Source: Persephonella hydrogeniphila
GTDB taxonomy: Bacteria; Aquificota; Aquificia; Aquificales; Hydrogenothermaceae
Length of the DNA stretch: 64,000 nt
Assembly: GCF_900215515.1 (NCBI RefSeq)
Contig: NZ_OBEI01000002.1
Location: 1 to 64,000, forward strand
Direction of reading: 5' to 3'
A program made the translations under genes and the position numbers. Below are positions 18,171 through 29,378 of the stretch, piece after piece. The notes beneath the pieces are model-generated. The model had not been told where the DNA came from and did not search any database. It saw nothing but the letters and a program-made list of their open reading frames with translations. The number at the start of each line of letters is the position of its first letter. The stretch's first letter is position 1.

Positions 18171-19325
18171 TTAACCCAGATACTCTTTAAGAGTTAAATT
18201 TACTAAAATTCTACTATCAAAATATTTCCTTGCCAATAATATCGACCTACTAGAAAATTTTTTAATAGTATTTTCATCTATACTAAGAATTTTTTCTGTC
18301 AGGTTCCGCCAATCTCTTTCTCTTACAAAAAAACCGTTCCAACCGTCTATAACAGTTTCTCTGCATCCGGGAAGATTTGTGGTAATTATAATTTTATCCA
18401 AAGCCAGAGCTTCTATTAACGATCTTGGAATACCTTCCCTGTAATAAGAAGGCAAAACAACAATATCTGAAGCTAACATATAATCTTTTATATTTTTTTT
18501 AAAGCCTAAATAAAAAACTTTACTTTCTACAGACAAATACTTGATCTTTTTTTCGTCTAATCCGGCATCAGGATATGCAGAACCTAAATGTATAAAAACA
18601 TATTTATCCGTCAATTGGCTAATAAATTTGGCCGATTTATAAAATTCAAAAAAACCCTTTTCAGGTAAAGCACGGGCTGGAAATAAAACTATAATCTTGT
18701 TTTTTACATCTATTCCTAATTCTTGTGATAAAAAATCTTTTGAAATTTTTATCTTTTCCTTAGAGAATGAAAACTCTTCTAAATCAATTCCGGAACCGGG
18801 TGTTAGAACAGCCCTATCTTTCTTTACTATCTTCTTTTCTATGAAGAAATCCATATCATCAGGATTTTGGAAGAAAACTTTAGAACTAAATCTACAAGCC
18901 AATCTATACTGATTTAATAAAACCTTTCTATACACTTTAAACTTGAAAGTATCATAAGAAAACAATCTTCCCAAACCTGTAACCGTAATGAAAATTTTTT
19001 TTGCTCCATTTAATCTTGCAGAAAAAGTCCCAAATATTGCCGGTTTATGTGTAAAACTGTGAACTATATCTGGAGATACTTCCTTTACTATCTTATTAAT
19101 ATCACTAAATATACTAAAATTATCAAAGATACCAACTGAATTATCAAACTCTACAATGTGGGTGTGCACTCCCAACTTTTCAAGTAATCTTATATAACTG
19201 CCTTCAGGACTTTTTGAAGAAGAGATAGAATGAACCTCAAATCCTTCACTGATTAACTTTTTTATCAAAGGTTTTCTAAAATTGTATAATGCTCCGTCAG
19301 TGTTAGCAATCATTAATATTTTCAT
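18171..19325 (-). CDS. GT4-family glycosyltransferase
   Basis: 384 aa GT-B enzyme. The N-terminal domain begins with IANTDGALYNFRKPL, typical of HexNAc transferases such as PglA-like proteins. The C-terminal domain shows YYREGIPRSLIEALALDK with the catalytic-type E-x7-E arrangement. It probably adds an early sugar to the undecaprenyl-linked unit. The donor is unknown. It overlaps the preceding GT gene by 4 nt. Confidence 0.86.
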   Translation of the reverse strand: MKILMIANTDGALYNFRKPLIKKLISEGFEVHSISSSKSPEGSYIRLLEKLGVHTHIVEFDNSVGIFDNFSIFSDINKIVKEVSPDIVHSFTHKPAIFGTFSARLNGAKKIFITVTGLGRLFSYDTFKFKVYRKVLLNQYRLACRFSSKVFFQNPDDMDFFIEKKIVKKDRAVLTPGSGIDLEEFSFSKEKIKISKDFLSQELGIDVKNKIIVLFPARALPEKGFFEFYKSAKFISQLTDKYVFIHLGSAYPDAGLDEKKIKYLSVESKVFYLGFKKNIKDYMLASDIVVLPSYYREGIPRSLIEALALDKIIITTNLPGCRETVIDGWNGFFVRERDWRNLTEKILSIDENTIKKFSSRSILLARKYFDSRILVNLTLKEYLG

Positions 19326-20404
19326 ATCTTTACCTCTTTTAAAATATCAAGAAGCACAGAAAGATAACTATCTTTTGTAACATCTAAAGAATAAAAATTT
19401 TTGACTACTTCAAAGCCGTTTTTCCCAAATTTTTGTCTGATTTCACATGAATGATAAAATATTTCCAGATAATTAAACCAATCTTCAGAATTTTCTGCCA
19501 AATAGCCGTTAAATCCGTGTTTCACAATTATGTTATTTTCTCCTACAGGACTTGCTATAACAGGTTTTTTACATCCCATATATTGAATCAATTTAAAACC
19601 GCATTTTCCTCTTTCAAAAGGACCATCCTCTAAAGGCATTATACCTACATCAAATTTACAAATCTCATCAACTTCTGTATGCTCATTCCATTCAATAATT
19701 TTTCCATCAAACAGCAATTTAGATTTTAATCTTTTATCAAACCCCACCAAATGAACTACAGCATTATACCTTTTGGTAAACCTTGCTAAAGGTTCATTAA
19801 TTCTTAAAATATATTTGCTTGTTGACGGTGATCCAATCCACCCAATTACGAATTTTTCCTCTTTTTTTTCATCAGCACAGTTATACTTTCTGAGATCTAT
19901 AACTGTTGGTATCTTTTCTATTCTTTTCGATTCTGCATTCTCTGCATACTCAATGATGTATTCGCTACCTCCAATAACCACACTGGCCAGTTTCATTACT
20001 GTTTTTATTTTATTTTTAAGGATAAGGCGTATAATTTTTTTTCTATGATTGTCATAATTGTGCCACACTGCATCATCGTAATCCACAATATAAGGTTTTC
20101 CTATTAATTTCAGATAATATTCAAAAACAGGAGGAAAGTAAGGTATCAGTTCTTTTTCTATTACAAGCAAATCATATTTCCAGCTATCAATTAATACCGT
20201 TTTTATCCTTTTGAATAATCTTTCCAAGGTTAAAAACTTATTTTCTCTGCCATATTTATATTTATAAACAAGATACTCTTCATTAAAAAGAGGCTTAACA
20301 TCAAAATCAATTCCAGATTCTTTTACAAATGGCAGATACTGAAAAGTCCTATATCGTGAGCTTGCACCAAGACGATCATATTTTGTTAGAAATAAAACTC
20401 TCAT
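19322..20404 (-). CDS. GT4-like glycosyltransferase
   Basis: 360 aa. The N terminus (TKYDRLGASSRYRTFQYLP) and the C-terminal block FERGKCGFKLIQYMGCKKPVIA are typical of GT-B transferases in O-antigen clusters. The usual first Glu of E-x7-E is replaced in the GKCGFKLIQY variant that defines this subgroup. Donor and linkage are unknown. It overlaps both neighbours by 4 nt. Confidence 0.82.
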   Translation of the reverse strand: MRVLFLTKYDRLGASSRYRTFQYLPFVKESGIDFDVKPLFNEEYLVYKYKYGRENKFLTLERLFKRIKTVLIDSWKYDLLVIEKELIPYFPPVFEYYLKLIGKPYIVDYDDAVWHNYDNHRKKIIRLILKNKIKTVMKLASVVIGGSEYIIEYAENAESKRIEKIPTVIDLRKYNCADEKKEEKFVIGWIGSPSTSKYILRINEPLARFTKRYNAVVHLVGFDKRLKSKLLFDGKIIEWNEHTEVDEICKFDVGIMPLEDGPFERGKCGFKLIQYMGCKKPVIASPVGENNIIVKHGFNGYLAENSEDWFNYLEIFYHSCEIRQKFGKNGFEVVKNFYSLDVTKDSYLSVLLDILKEVKI

Positions 20405-21342
20405 TTCTTATCTGTTTTTATTATTTTTAGAGTGTTTTTATAAAGATAAAGATATCCTTTTAAAAGTTCAGGAATTTCATTAAAATTTCTTTTTAAAGTC
20501 AAAAAACTAATTCTACTAATTGGTTCAACAAAATATATAAAACCCATTAAAATCAGACCCTTAACAAAACCAAAATGTTTAAATACATAAATTACTCTAC
20601 TTTGTGCATTATAAAATAACCTTTTCCCTTTTACTTTTTCTGATGTTCCTCCTCCTTTGTGATAAGCCTTTGCTTCTGTAATATAAACTGTTTTATATCC
20701 TAAATTATGTGCTCTTTTTGAAAAGTCCAAATCTTCAATATAAACAAAAAATTTTTCATCAAAACCATTAAGTTTTTCAAAAAGATGCCTTTTCACCAAA
20801 AAAAATGCTCCAATCACATGATCTATTTTTTTTGTTTCTTTATGACTCCAATCTTCCATCCTGTAGCTTTTGAAAATTTTAGGATTGATTTTATCTAATC
20901 CAACTGTTCTAACAATTAGGTTCCATAAATTTGGAAATCTTGCGCATGTTTTTTGAATATTTCCATCATCATCTAACAGCTGTATTCCATAAATACCTAT
21001 TTCAGGCCTGTCATGCTTATAAATATAGTTGAACAGATTTACAAATGTATCTTCAAAAACAATCATATCAGGATTTAAAAAGAGAATAAAATCCCCTTCA
21101 GCATGTTTTGCTCCTATATTACATGCCTTAGCAAATCCGTAATTTTCCGGATTTTTAATTATTTCTATTGGTAAATTTATTTTTTCTACATTGTCTAAAG
21201 AATGATCCGTAGATGCATTATCTACAACAATAATCTTTTTAAGGTAAAAATTGCTTTTTTTCGCCTTTCTAATAGACTTGAGACACTCTATAAGTTGGTT
21301 ACCAGAATTCCAATTAACTATTACTATACTTAGTGTATACAT
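20401..21342 (-). CDS. GT2-family glycosyltransferase (rhamnosyltransferase-like)
   Basis: 313 aa GT-A enzyme with VIVNWNSGNQL at the N terminus, FLNPDM as the metal-binding motif, and the GAFFLVKRHLFEKLNGFDE acceptor block with a following IEDLDF. The C terminus has a hydrophobic segment (about 255-275) that may anchor it. This arrangement is common in rhamnosyltransferases such as WbbL, but the donor is inferred. It overlaps the Wzy-like gene by 29 nt. Confidence 0.85.
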   Translation of the reverse strand: MYTLSIVIVNWNSGNQLIECLKSIRKAKKSNFYLKKIIVVDNASTDHSLDNVEKINLPIEIIKNPENYGFAKACNIGAKHAEGDFILFLNPDMIVFEDTFVNLFNYIYKHDRPEIGIYGIQLLDDDGNIQKTCARFPNLWNLIVRTVGLDKINPKIFKSYRMEDWSHKETKKIDHVIGAFFLVKRHLFEKLNGFDEKFFVYIEDLDFSKRAHNLGYKTVYITEAKAYHKGGGTSEKVKGKRLFYNAQSRVIYVFKHFGFVKGLILMGFIYFVEPISRISFLTLKRNFNEIPELLKGYLYLYKNTLKIIKTDKK

Positions 21343-22648
21343 TTAAATTTTCTCCATCTTCAAAATATCTTTTCTTATATAGAAAATAATAATTTATATA
21401 CATTATAGGAATAAATATAATCCACATATAATCGAACTTTGTTAAATAGGGGTTTGATGCAGACGCTAATAAAAATGATATTGTGCCTGTTAAATATGGC
21501 AACATATATTTTATATTTATATAATTTTTTAATATCTTTATTCCTTGCCATATTATCCAAAATGTTAATAAAGCATATACAAAAAAACCTATTATTCCTG
21601 CGTGAAATAATAATGCTACATAAAAAAGTTCATAAGCCCACGGTTGTTCCTCACTTCTTATTACAGAGGCTACAGCTCCAAATCCCTGTCCAAATAAAGG
21701 ATTTTCACTAAAACCATCAATTAACGCAAAAAATTGTTCGTACCTTGCTATAGTACTTGGATCTGTGGAGGATCCAAATGATAGAGCTTTTTCTAGATTT
21801 TCAACAATCACAGATAAATCAATATCATAAAATCGAGCGATCAAAAAATAAGAAATAACAATAAATATAATACCAAGAGCTATGTTCTTTATATAGTTAA
21901 CCATTAATTGTTTTTTTAAATATCTATCCTTTATATTTAAAATAAAAATGAAAACTATAAGAAAAGATAATGCAAAAATTAACAGTAAAGTTCTTCTTCC
22001 ACTTAATAAAACAATAATAGTAATAAAAAGTAAGAGTATTCCATATAAAAATTTCTTTTTTTTATTTCTCTCTATCAGAAAATTAGTTAATATAAAAGGT
22101 CCAAGAAAAAATAGAGAAGAAAAGTTAGGGATAGAAACCTCTATATATCCTTCATATAATCCTATTCCTTGCATTATATCTTCTGGAAAAACATTTACAA
22201 ACAAATTAGATGGAATAACTCTAGCATTTCCTAAAAGGTAATATAGTCCATATGCAGGAATAAGAAAAGATGAAAAAATAAAAACTTTATTAATTAAATT
22301 AAAAAATGTTATTTCACATATGAATCCAGTTATTATTAAATATAATAAAGGCCATAACAATATTACTGTTATAGAAGAAACAGCTCCTGGATTAGAATTT
22401 ATTATTCCTACAAATATAAAAAAGCTTCCGATAGATAAAGAAATAAGCCACAACATCAATACATTTGCAGAAGTTCTAAAAGCATTTAAATTCTTAAACA
22501 AAACAGTTAAAAATAACATAATAATTATGAAAAGTAGAACTATTTTTATCTGATTGTATGTTGTTGGTAGGAAAATGGATAGAAATAACAATAAACTGTA
22601 AGTAAAATATAGTATATTGTAAAGATTTAGATTACCTTGCTTTATCAT
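21314..22648 (-). CDS. wzy: O-antigen polymerase/ligase family membrane protein
   Basis: 444 aa with about 12 TM helices, a LLSGRRTLLLIF segment typical of the Wzy_C fold, and a long periplasmic loop (about residues 255-330). Its position among the glycosyltransferases makes it the better candidate for the repeat-unit polymerase Wzy, with 11474-12646 as the ligase. That assignment is by context only. Confidence 0.8.
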   Translation of the reverse strand: MIKQGNLNLYNILYFTYSLLLFLSIFLPTTYNQIKIVLLFIIIMLFLTVLFKNLNAFRTSANVLMLWLISLSIGSFFIFVGIINSNPGAVSSITVILLWPLLYLIITGFICEITFFNLINKVFIFSSFLIPAYGLYYLLGNARVIPSNLFVNVFPEDIMQGIGLYEGYIEVSIPNFSSLFFLGPFILTNFLIERNKKKKFLYGILLLFITIIVLLSGRRTLLLIFALSFLIVFIFILNIKDRYLKKQLMVNYIKNIALGIIFIVISYFLIARFYDIDLSVIVENLEKALSFGSSTDPSTIARYEQFFALIDGFSENPLFGQGFGAVASVIRSEEQPWAYELFYVALLFHAGIIGFFVYALLTFWIIWQGIKILKNYINIKYMLPYLTGTISFLLASASNPYLTKFDYMWIIFIPIMYINYYFLYKKRYFEDGENLNVYTKYSNS

Positions 22649-22651
22649 TGT

Positions 22652-23761
22652 TCAAAATCTTTCTAAAATATTTACTAGTTTAATGATTGAGTTTTCTAAA
22701 TTAAAATTTTTTAAAATATGTTTTTTATTTGTTTTACCAATTTTTTTCCTTAAATCTTCATTGTTCAGCAGTTGATTTGTAACTTCAACAAATCGATCAA
22801 TATTAAAAGGTTCAATTAGGCAAAATTTACTTTCATTAGGAAGAAGTTCATATACACTAGCAATATCAAAGCTTATGATTGGTTTTTCGCAAAATGCACC
22901 TTCCATAACAGCTCTCGGTAAAGCTTCTTCTCTCGAAGTTAACACAATAATTTTACACATATTTATATATTTATATACATCATCCACAAACCCTGTTATC
23001 TTATAATTTATTCTTTTTTCTCTCATTAACTTTTCAAAATTTTGCCTTAAATCTTTATTTTCAAAATCTCCTATTATTAATACTGATAAGTTTCCATTAT
23101 GTTTCTTCAATCTTAAAAGTATTTCTGTAAAATAATCTATACCTTTTCTATATCCTAAATTTCCTATAATTCCAATATCAAATGTTTCTTTATATTCTGA
23201 AGATAAACAACTTTCTTTATTTTTAACATCTATACCATTATATATTACCTCAATTTTATCTTGATAAACGTACTTAATCAGCCACTTCTTTGTTTCTTTA
23301 GAAACAGCAATTATAAAACTTGCTTTTTTTAAGAAAAATTTTCTTAGTCTTGGGAAAGACATGCTATCTACCATAGACTCTGATTCACGAACATATATAA
23401 TATAAGGTTTTTTTAGAAAAAAACTAACAATCATTACTCTTAAATTTCTTGTAGTATTAATTAAAATTAGTTCGCTTCTGGATTTAATTAAAAAATAGAA
23501 AACTTTAAAAAATTCAAATGGTAGGTTGGATATTCTTTGTATATAACTTCTAATACTTTTTCCATAAAACACCTTATCCCTTACAATATATGTTTCTCTA
23601 ACAAACGGTTTAAACTTTTCAGTAAGTTCTCCATTCCTCATTATTAACAACACTTTCTCGAATTTATTAGATGGCAAATTTTTAACTAAATTTAGCAATG
23701 ATATAGGTGCACCTGTTTTATTTGCATTGTGAAGTACAAACATTATTTTTTTTACATCCAT
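22652..23761 (-). CDS. GT4-family glycosyltransferase
   Basis: 369 aa GT-B protein. N-terminal NANKTGAPISLLNLVKNLP, linker IEVIYNGID, and C-terminal SREEALPRAVMEGAFCEKP carrying E-x7-E. It overlaps the asnB stop by 10 nt and lies 3 nt before the polymerase gene. Donor unknown. Confidence 0.86.
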   Translation of the reverse strand: MDVKKIMFVLHNANKTGAPISLLNLVKNLPSNKFEKVLLIMRNGELTEKFKPFVRETYIVRDKVFYGKSIRSYIQRISNLPFEFFKVFYFLIKSRSELILINTTRNLRVMIVSFFLKKPYIIYVRESESMVDSMSFPRLRKFFLKKASFIIAVSKETKKWLIKYVYQDKIEVIYNGIDVKNKESCLSSEYKETFDIGIIGNLGYRKGIDYFTEILLRLKKHNGNLSVLIIGDFENKDLRQNFEKLMREKRINYKITGFVDDVYKYINMCKIIVLTSREEALPRAVMEGAFCEKPIISFDIASVYELLPNESKFCLIEPFNIDRFVEVTNQLLNNEDLRKKIGKTNKKHILKNFNLENSIIKLVNILERF

Positions 23762-25623
23762 TCTTCATACCACATTAAAAATATTAATAATATCCAGATT
23801 TTATTATAATTTACTTCAGGGAATTTTAACCATTGACTGTATATTTTGTGTACTTCTTCAGCATTTATACAAGTTACTTTTTTTAGTTTTTCTAAGTCAA
23901 AATATTCATTAAGCAGTGAACTGAGTTCTTTTTGAAACCATTCATTTAACGGTACACTAAAACCCATTTTGGGTCTATCAATCATATCTTTAGGTATATA
24001 TTTATGAGCTATTGACTTCAATAATATTTTTTTGTCATTTTCATTTATTTTATATGAAGATGGTAATTGAGCTACAAACTCTATTAAGCGATAATCTAAA
24101 AACGGTTCTCGGCCTTCCAAAGAAGTATTCATTGTAGCTCTATCTACCTTTACCAATATATCATCAACAAGATAAGTCTTAAAATCTGTAGCTAACATTT
24201 TATCTATTATATTATCAACATTACAAGTTAGAGATAAATCTATTTCCGAGTTATTACTTGTATCTATGAATTTTGGAATTTCTTCAGGTTGAAAGTAATA
24301 AGTTAATCTGTTCATCATATCAATATAATCTTTAGAGGGTAGTAATTTTTTTAAAGTGTAAACTTTACTAGATAATTTTTTTGATAGGAATACTTTATTA
24401 TTCATATTTGGCAAAATTTTTAGTAATTTTTCTTTTAAGGGGATTTTTGATAAAAGATCAAAAAATTTCATTGCTTGTGTATATTTTTTATACCCACCAA
24501 AAATTTCATCTCCACCGTCTGCACTTAAAGACACTTTAACCTTTTTTCTTGTAATTCTGCTTACCAAAATTGTAGGTATTGAAGAAGGATCTCCAAAAGG
24601 TTCATCATAGATGTAAGCAAGTTTAGGTATAATGTCTAGAGCTTCCTTTTGCGTACAATAATATTCAGTATGTTCTGTCCCTAAATACTTGGCTATTTTC
24701 CTTGCATGATGTGCCTCATTAAATTTATCTTCATAAAATCCTATTGTGAATGTTTTGATTCTATCAGATCTGTTTTTTTGTAATATAGCTGCAACAGTAC
24801 TACTGTCGTATCCTCCACTTAGAAAAATCCCCACAGGGACATCTGAAATCATTCTGTATTTAAAAGCAGATTTAAGTAACCTTTCAGTTTCCTCTACCGC
24901 TTCTTGAAAATCAATTTTAAGTTTAGGTTTGTTGTAGAAATCTATTACATCCCAATACTTAACTTCCTTAAAATTACCGCTTTTTAAATCCAATATTCCA
25001 TAGTGACCTGACTTTAATTTCCACGTATTCTGAAATATAGAATAAGGCTGAATAATGTATCCAAAGCGAAAAAATAAAGCTAAGGCATTTATATTTATAT
25101 TTTTCCTGAAATTAGGATGTTTATGAAAACTTTTAAGTTCGCTTGCAAATAAAAATAATCCATCTTTGTAATAGTAGTATAAAGGTTTTACTCCTACCCT
25201 ATCTCTTATTAAAATTAATTGTTGTTTTTCTTTATCATAAATAGCTATAGCGAACATTCCTATAAATTTGTGAACAGCTTCTATTCCCCACTTGTGAAAT
25301 GCCTTAAGTATTACCTCCGTATCAGTATTTGAAATAAATTTATAACCATAAATTTCAAGTTCTTTTCTAATTTCCTTAAAATTATAAACTTCTCCGTTGT
25401 AAACAATTTCTAAATTATCAAATTTCATAGGTTGATGCCCGTGTTTAGATAAATCTAAAATAGAGAGCCTTCTATGTCCAAGACCTATATTATGACTGCT
25501 TAAACTATAAAAGCTATATCCATTATCGTCTGGTCCCCTGTGATATAAAACGTCAGTCATATTTTTTAAAACTTCCAGATCACTTTTTTTATTAAAATCT
25601 ACAAATCCAGCAATACCACACAT
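23752..25623 (-). CDS. asnB: Asparagine synthetase B-type amidotransferase
   Basis: 623 aa from ATG 25623, chosen because Cys2 must become the N-terminal nucleophile (MCGIAGF) and GAGG lies just upstream. An Ntn glutaminase domain covers residues 1-200, with RRLSILDLS and YNGEVYNF. The synthetase domain has the PP-loop GIFLSGGYDSS and the LSADGGDEIFGGY motif. In polysaccharide clusters such enzymes (for example WbpS/VioO-like) may amidate a uronic acid rather than aspartate. Here two UDP-sugar dehydrogenases nearby could supply uronates, which is inference. Confidence 0.9.
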   Translation of the reverse strand: MCGIAGFVDFNKKSDLEVLKNMTDVLYHRGPDDNGYSFYSLSSHNIGLGHRRLSILDLSKHGHQPMKFDNLEIVYNGEVYNFKEIRKELEIYGYKFISNTDTEVILKAFHKWGIEAVHKFIGMFAIAIYDKEKQQLILIRDRVGVKPLYYYYKDGLFLFASELKSFHKHPNFRKNININALALFFRFGYIIQPYSIFQNTWKLKSGHYGILDLKSGNFKEVKYWDVIDFYNKPKLKIDFQEAVEETERLLKSAFKYRMISDVPVGIFLSGGYDSSTVAAILQKNRSDRIKTFTIGFYEDKFNEAHHARKIAKYLGTEHTEYYCTQKEALDIIPKLAYIYDEPFGDPSSIPTILVSRITRKKVKVSLSADGGDEIFGGYKKYTQAMKFFDLLSKIPLKEKLLKILPNMNNKVFLSKKLSSKVYTLKKLLPSKDYIDMMNRLTYYFQPEEIPKFIDTSNNSEIDLSLTCNVDNIIDKMLATDFKTYLVDDILVKVDRATMNTSLEGREPFLDYRLIEFVAQLPSSYKINENDKKILLKSIAHKYIPKDMIDRPKMGFSVPLNEWFQKELSSLLNEYFDLEKLKKVTCINAEEVHKIYSQWLKFPEVNYNKIWILLIFLMWYEEWM

Positions 25624-25648
25624 ATTGTTCCTCAAATTTAATTATGAT

Positions 25649-26650
25649 TTATAAGCCTTTTATACGGTTTTTTAGTTTTAAAACATTATTGTAAAGTTTA
25701 GGACTCCTAAAAAGGAACAGTTTAATCACATTTTTAGGATATAAAAATATAGGTAAAGCTTCAGGATATTCTCTTTTTATTTTTTTATAAAAATGTTTTA
25801 GTAAATCTACATTGTGTGTCGTAAATATTTTGTTTAATATTATATTAAAATATCTACGTAACATTCTAACCTTCCATTTTTCTAAAACTTCTTCTGGAAA
25901 AATATTTAACTCTTTAGCCTCTATATATGGAACAGTGATATACTTAGTATTCTCAAATAATGTATCTAAATCTGCGTTAACCATTGTTGAATATTTATGA
26001 ATCCTATAGACGACAACATTTTCTTCTATAAAACCAACATTCCCTCTTAAAGATAACCTCAAAAATTCCAATGTATCACTACCTACAACTTTTTCATATG
26101 AAAAAGCATTAATACTTTTTATGACATTTACATTAAAAAGAGTAGCACATAGATAGAATATTAATTTGCCTTTTTCGTAATTAAGAAATATACTCTTACC
26201 ATCCATTATACTTTCAAGCATTTTGTTTGAATTTTTATTTATGTAAACTTTTGAATTTGTAGTTTCATCAAATATAGTTAAATTTGCATGAACTAACACT
26301 ACATTATCGTTATTCAATATCAAACTAATAGCTTTATCAACATAAGAATTATCAATAAAGTAATCATCATCCGAAAGGATTATTGCCCAATCTCCAGTTG
26401 CACACTCATATAAAGCCTTTCTCCAGTTTCTTATCATTCCTATATTTTCTTTGTTTCTGAAATATTTGAAACGTTTGTCACTCATGTATTTTTTTACTAC
26501 TTCTGGTGTTTCATCGGTAGAACAATTATCAGAAACAATTACCTCTAAATTTGGATAATCCTGAGCGAGAGCACTCTCTATAGCCTGTGGCAAATAATTA
26601 GCTCTATTATAAGTTGGAATTATTATACTTACCTTAGGAAGATTTCTCAT
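25649..26650 (-). CDS. GT2-family glycosyltransferase
   Basis: 333 aa from ATG 26650, which has GGAGG 7 nt upstream; the GTG four codons earlier overlaps that ribosome site. GT-A features are SIIIPTYNRANYLPQAIESA, VSDNCSTDET and the LSDDDYF metal motif. The C-terminal half is basic and helical. It overlaps the end of the flippase gene by 17 nt. Donor unknown. Confidence 0.88.
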   Translation of the reverse strand: MRNLPKVSIIIPTYNRANYLPQAIESALAQDYPNLEVIVSDNCSTDETPEVVKKYMSDKRFKYFRNKENIGMIRNWRKALYECATGDWAIILSDDDYFIDNSYVDKAISLILNNDNVVLVHANLTIFDETTNSKVYINKNSNKMLESIMDGKSIFLNYEKGKLIFYLCATLFNVNVIKSINAFSYEKVVGSDTLEFLRLSLRGNVGFIEENVVVYRIHKYSTMVNADLDTLFENTKYITVPYIEAKELNIFPEEVLEKWKVRMLRRYFNIILNKIFTTHNVDLLKHFYKKIKREYPEALPIFLYPKNVIKLFLFRSPKLYNNVLKLKNRIKGL

Positions 26651-27953
26651 ATAATCCTCCACCCTTAAAAATTTGTAAAAGTTTTATACTCAACTTCCTT
26701 AAAGCATATTTAGTGTAAAATGCAAAATTAACTAATTGAGCAATAACTGCAGCTAAAGGTATAGCATATACTCCGACAACATCTTTTAATATCCATGATA
26801 ATACAAAATATATGACAATGAATATTGCATTTGTTATTATAAAAATTTTACTATCCTTAGAAACAATACTTATCATAACAAAAATAGACTCTATCAAGAT
26901 AACTGCATACCATAAAGAAGAAAACAAAAAAAGATATCCTACTATGGAAACTTCATTATCTGATAAAGTTTTTCCTAGTAAAGAAAAGAAAACAGGTAAG
27001 AAAATATAAATTAGTAGGACTACAATAAGAAAAAAAGGTGTTACCAACAATATATATTGTTTCATGAGCAGCAAAACTTTATTTTTATTATTTTGATACC
27101 ATTCATTTGATATTCTAGATTGGAAAACTCTAAATTGAGGTCCTACTACCAATGAATGTACAACCCGTGCAAATTTTAGAGCATAAAAATAGTAAGATGC
27201 AAAACCTACAGGTAAAGTAGACAATACGTTATTTGTGATTGGAATAAACAAAAAGTTGTGAATATTATGCCCGAACCGCATTGTAATACTATTTTTTATA
27301 AACTCTTTTGCTTTGGTATGAGATAATTTTATTCCTATAGGTATATTCGCTTTCCATACAAAATAAAAACTAAACAGAGCCGTTAAAGACAATCCTATTA
27401 CTTTTGCGTACGCCACAAGTTCTATATTATGTACAGAGGATATAAACATATATAAAAAAATTAAAACAACACACAAAGATGGGAAAGCTTCTATAATATA
27501 AGGAATAGAAAATCTGTTTTCTGCGTTTAACACTTTTATATTTACATAGTTTATTAAAGTAAATAAACTGCCCATAATCAAAATATTCCAAATTTCTTTT
27601 AAGAAAATTTTTCTTTCTTCATCCAGACCGAAATTGAATATATTTACTATCAAATCGCTTAATAGATACAGCAAAAAAACAGAAATGAAACCTACCGCCA
27701 ATGACAGAAAAACGGAAAATTTATAAAAGTCAAATGCCAATTCTCTATTTTTATTTTTTAATTCATGATAAAAATACATGAATTGTTCTACCAACATAAA
27801 TTGAATAAGTTGAAAAGCTGAGAACATAGATTCTGCTAAAAAATAAGCATCAGTTTTATTATTAGCTCCGAAAAGCTTTATAAAAAAAACATATATAATA
27901 AAACCCAGCGACAACTGGAATAAAGCTAATAGGTTGTATCTTAATTTAAACAT
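26634..27953 (-). CDS. wzx: Wzx-type oligosaccharide flippase (MurJ/MATE-like fold)
   Basis: 439 aa with about 12-14 TM segments. The N terminus resembles MurJ/Wzx proteins ([19 protein letters not shown]). It would flip the undecaprenyl-linked repeat unit to the periplasm for Wzy polymerisation. It overlaps rfbH by 8 nt. A second, truncated flippase remnant of a different sequence lies at 32879-33148. Confidence 0.85.
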   Translation of the reverse strand: MFKLRYNLLALFQLSLGFIIYVFFIKLFGANNKTDAYFLAESMFSAFQLIQFMLVEQFMYFYHELKNKNRELAFDFYKFSVFLSLAVGFISVFLLYLLSDLIVNIFNFGLDEERKIFLKEIWNILIMGSLFTLINYVNIKVLNAENRFSIPYIIEAFPSLCVVLIFLYMFISSVHNIELVAYAKVIGLSLTALFSFYFVWKANIPIGIKLSHTKAKEFIKNSITMRFGHNIHNFLFIPITNNVLSTLPVGFASYYFYALKFARVVHSLVVGPQFRVFQSRISNEWYQNNKNKVLLLMKQYILLVTPFFLIVVLLIYIFLPVFFSLLGKTLSDNEVSIVGYLFLFSSLWYAVILIESIFVMISIVSKDSKIFIITNAIFIVIYFVLSWILKDVVGVYAIPLAAVIAQLVNFAFYTKYALRKLSIKLLQIFKGGGLYEKSS

Positions 27954-29364
27954 TTTTGAAAAATTCAGTGAATATATTCTTTATTTTTTTTATATCTGTT
28001 TCATCCAATCCTGGCCATACACCGATCCAAAAAGTTCCATTCATTACTATATCAGTATTAGGTAATAGTTTATAATGCTCTTCACAGAGTTCCTTTGAAT
28101 TAATTATATCCGAATTTAAAATTCTTAATCTTATATCATTTTCTATAAAAGCAGGATGTCTTAACATATTTCCTGCAAATAATTGTCTTGTTCCCATTCT
28201 ATTGTTTTCTAAATATCGAACAAGCTCAAACTTGCTAAAAGGTGCCTCCTCTTTCACTGTGATTGGAAAACCAAACCATGCAGGTTCGCTATTTTCTGTT
28301 GCTTTAGGAAGTATTAAATATTTTTCAAATTCTTTTAATCCTTCGTATAGAAGTTCAAAATTTTCTTTTCTTTTTTCTATAAATTGTGGTAGCTTTTCAA
28401 GCTGTGCTAAACCAAGGGCAGCTTGCCAATCTGTAATTTTAAGATTATATCCAAGATGTGAATATATATATTTATGGTCGTATCCCTTTGGGAGATTTCC
28501 TAACTTCCAGTTAAATCTTCTTCCACATGTATCATCTTTTCCTGGAGGACACCAACAATCTCTTCCCCAATCTCTGAATGACATTATGATTTTATAAAGT
28601 TCATAATCATTTGTTATAACTGCTCCACCTTCTCCTGTTGTAATATGATGGGCTGGATAAAAACTCATTGTAGAAATATGTCCAAAAGAGCCTGTATATT
28701 TTCCATTGTATTTTGAACCTAATGCATCACAATTATCTTCTATTACCCATAAGTTATATTTTTCAGCTATTTCTAATATTCTTTCTATATTAAATGGATT
28801 TCCAAGGGTATGAGCTACAAATATAGCTTTAGTTTTATCAGTTATTGCTTCTTCTATTTGTTTTGTATCTATATTATAAGTTCCTATTTCTACATCTACA
28901 AACACTGGAACAAGTCTGTTTTGAATAATAGGTGCTACTGTTGTAGGAAAACCCGCTGCAACAGTTATAACCTCATCCCCTTCTTTAAGTCGTTTTTCTC
29001 CAAGTTTATAGGAAGTTAGTGCAGATATTGCCAGTAGATTTGCAGAAGAACCAGAATTTGTAGTTAAAGCATATTTTACTCCTATAAATTCTGCAAGTTT
29101 CCTTTCAAATTCATCATTGAATCTGCCTGTTGTAAGCCACATATCCAGTGATGCATCTATCATATAAAAAAGCTCATTTTCGTCTAAAACTTTTCCAGAC
29201 GGTGGGATATAGTTTCTGAGGTTATCTTTCTTGCACAGTTCAAAATATATTCTAGATAATTGCTTGATGTTTTCTCTGAGTATTTTGTCTAACTCATCTT
29301 TATTCTTTATAGAAGTTAATTTGTTAATTTCTTCCTGTTTTAAAAGACTTAAGTAGTTTTCCAT
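27946..29364 (-). CDS. rfbH: CDP-4-keto-6-deoxyglucose 3-dehydrase (E1)
   Basis: 472 aa PMP-dependent, [2Fe-2S] dehydrase that removes the 3-OH in CDP-3,6-dideoxyhexose synthesis. The aminotransferase-fold Lys is replaced by His in [14 protein letters not shown] (His239/240). Cys212, Cys270, Cys272 and Cys280 have the same mutual spacing as the iron-sulfur ligands known in Yersinia E1. No gene for the usual partner reductase (RfbI/DdhD, E3) is in the window. rfbG lies immediately upstream, 14 nt away. Confidence 0.94.
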   Translation of the reverse strand: MENYLSLLKQEEINKLTSIKNKDELDKILRENIKQLSRIYFELCKKDNLRNYIPPSGKVLDENELFYMIDASLDMWLTTGRFNDEFERKLAEFIGVKYALTTNSGSSANLLAISALTSYKLGEKRLKEGDEVITVAAGFPTTVAPIIQNRLVPVFVDVEIGTYNIDTKQIEEAITDKTKAIFVAHTLGNPFNIERILEIAEKYNLWVIEDNCDALGSKYNGKYTGSFGHISTMSFYPAHHITTGEGGAVITNDYELYKIIMSFRDWGRDCWCPPGKDDTCGRRFNWKLGNLPKGYDHKYIYSHLGYNLKITDWQAALGLAQLEKLPQFIEKRKENFELLYEGLKEFEKYLILPKATENSEPAWFGFPITVKEEAPFSKFELVRYLENNRMGTRQLFAGNMLRHPAFIENDIRLRILNSDIINSKELCEEHYKLLPNTDIVMNGTFWIGVWPGLDETDIKKIKNIFTEFFKNV

Positions 29365-29378
29365 TTTCTCCCTCTAAT

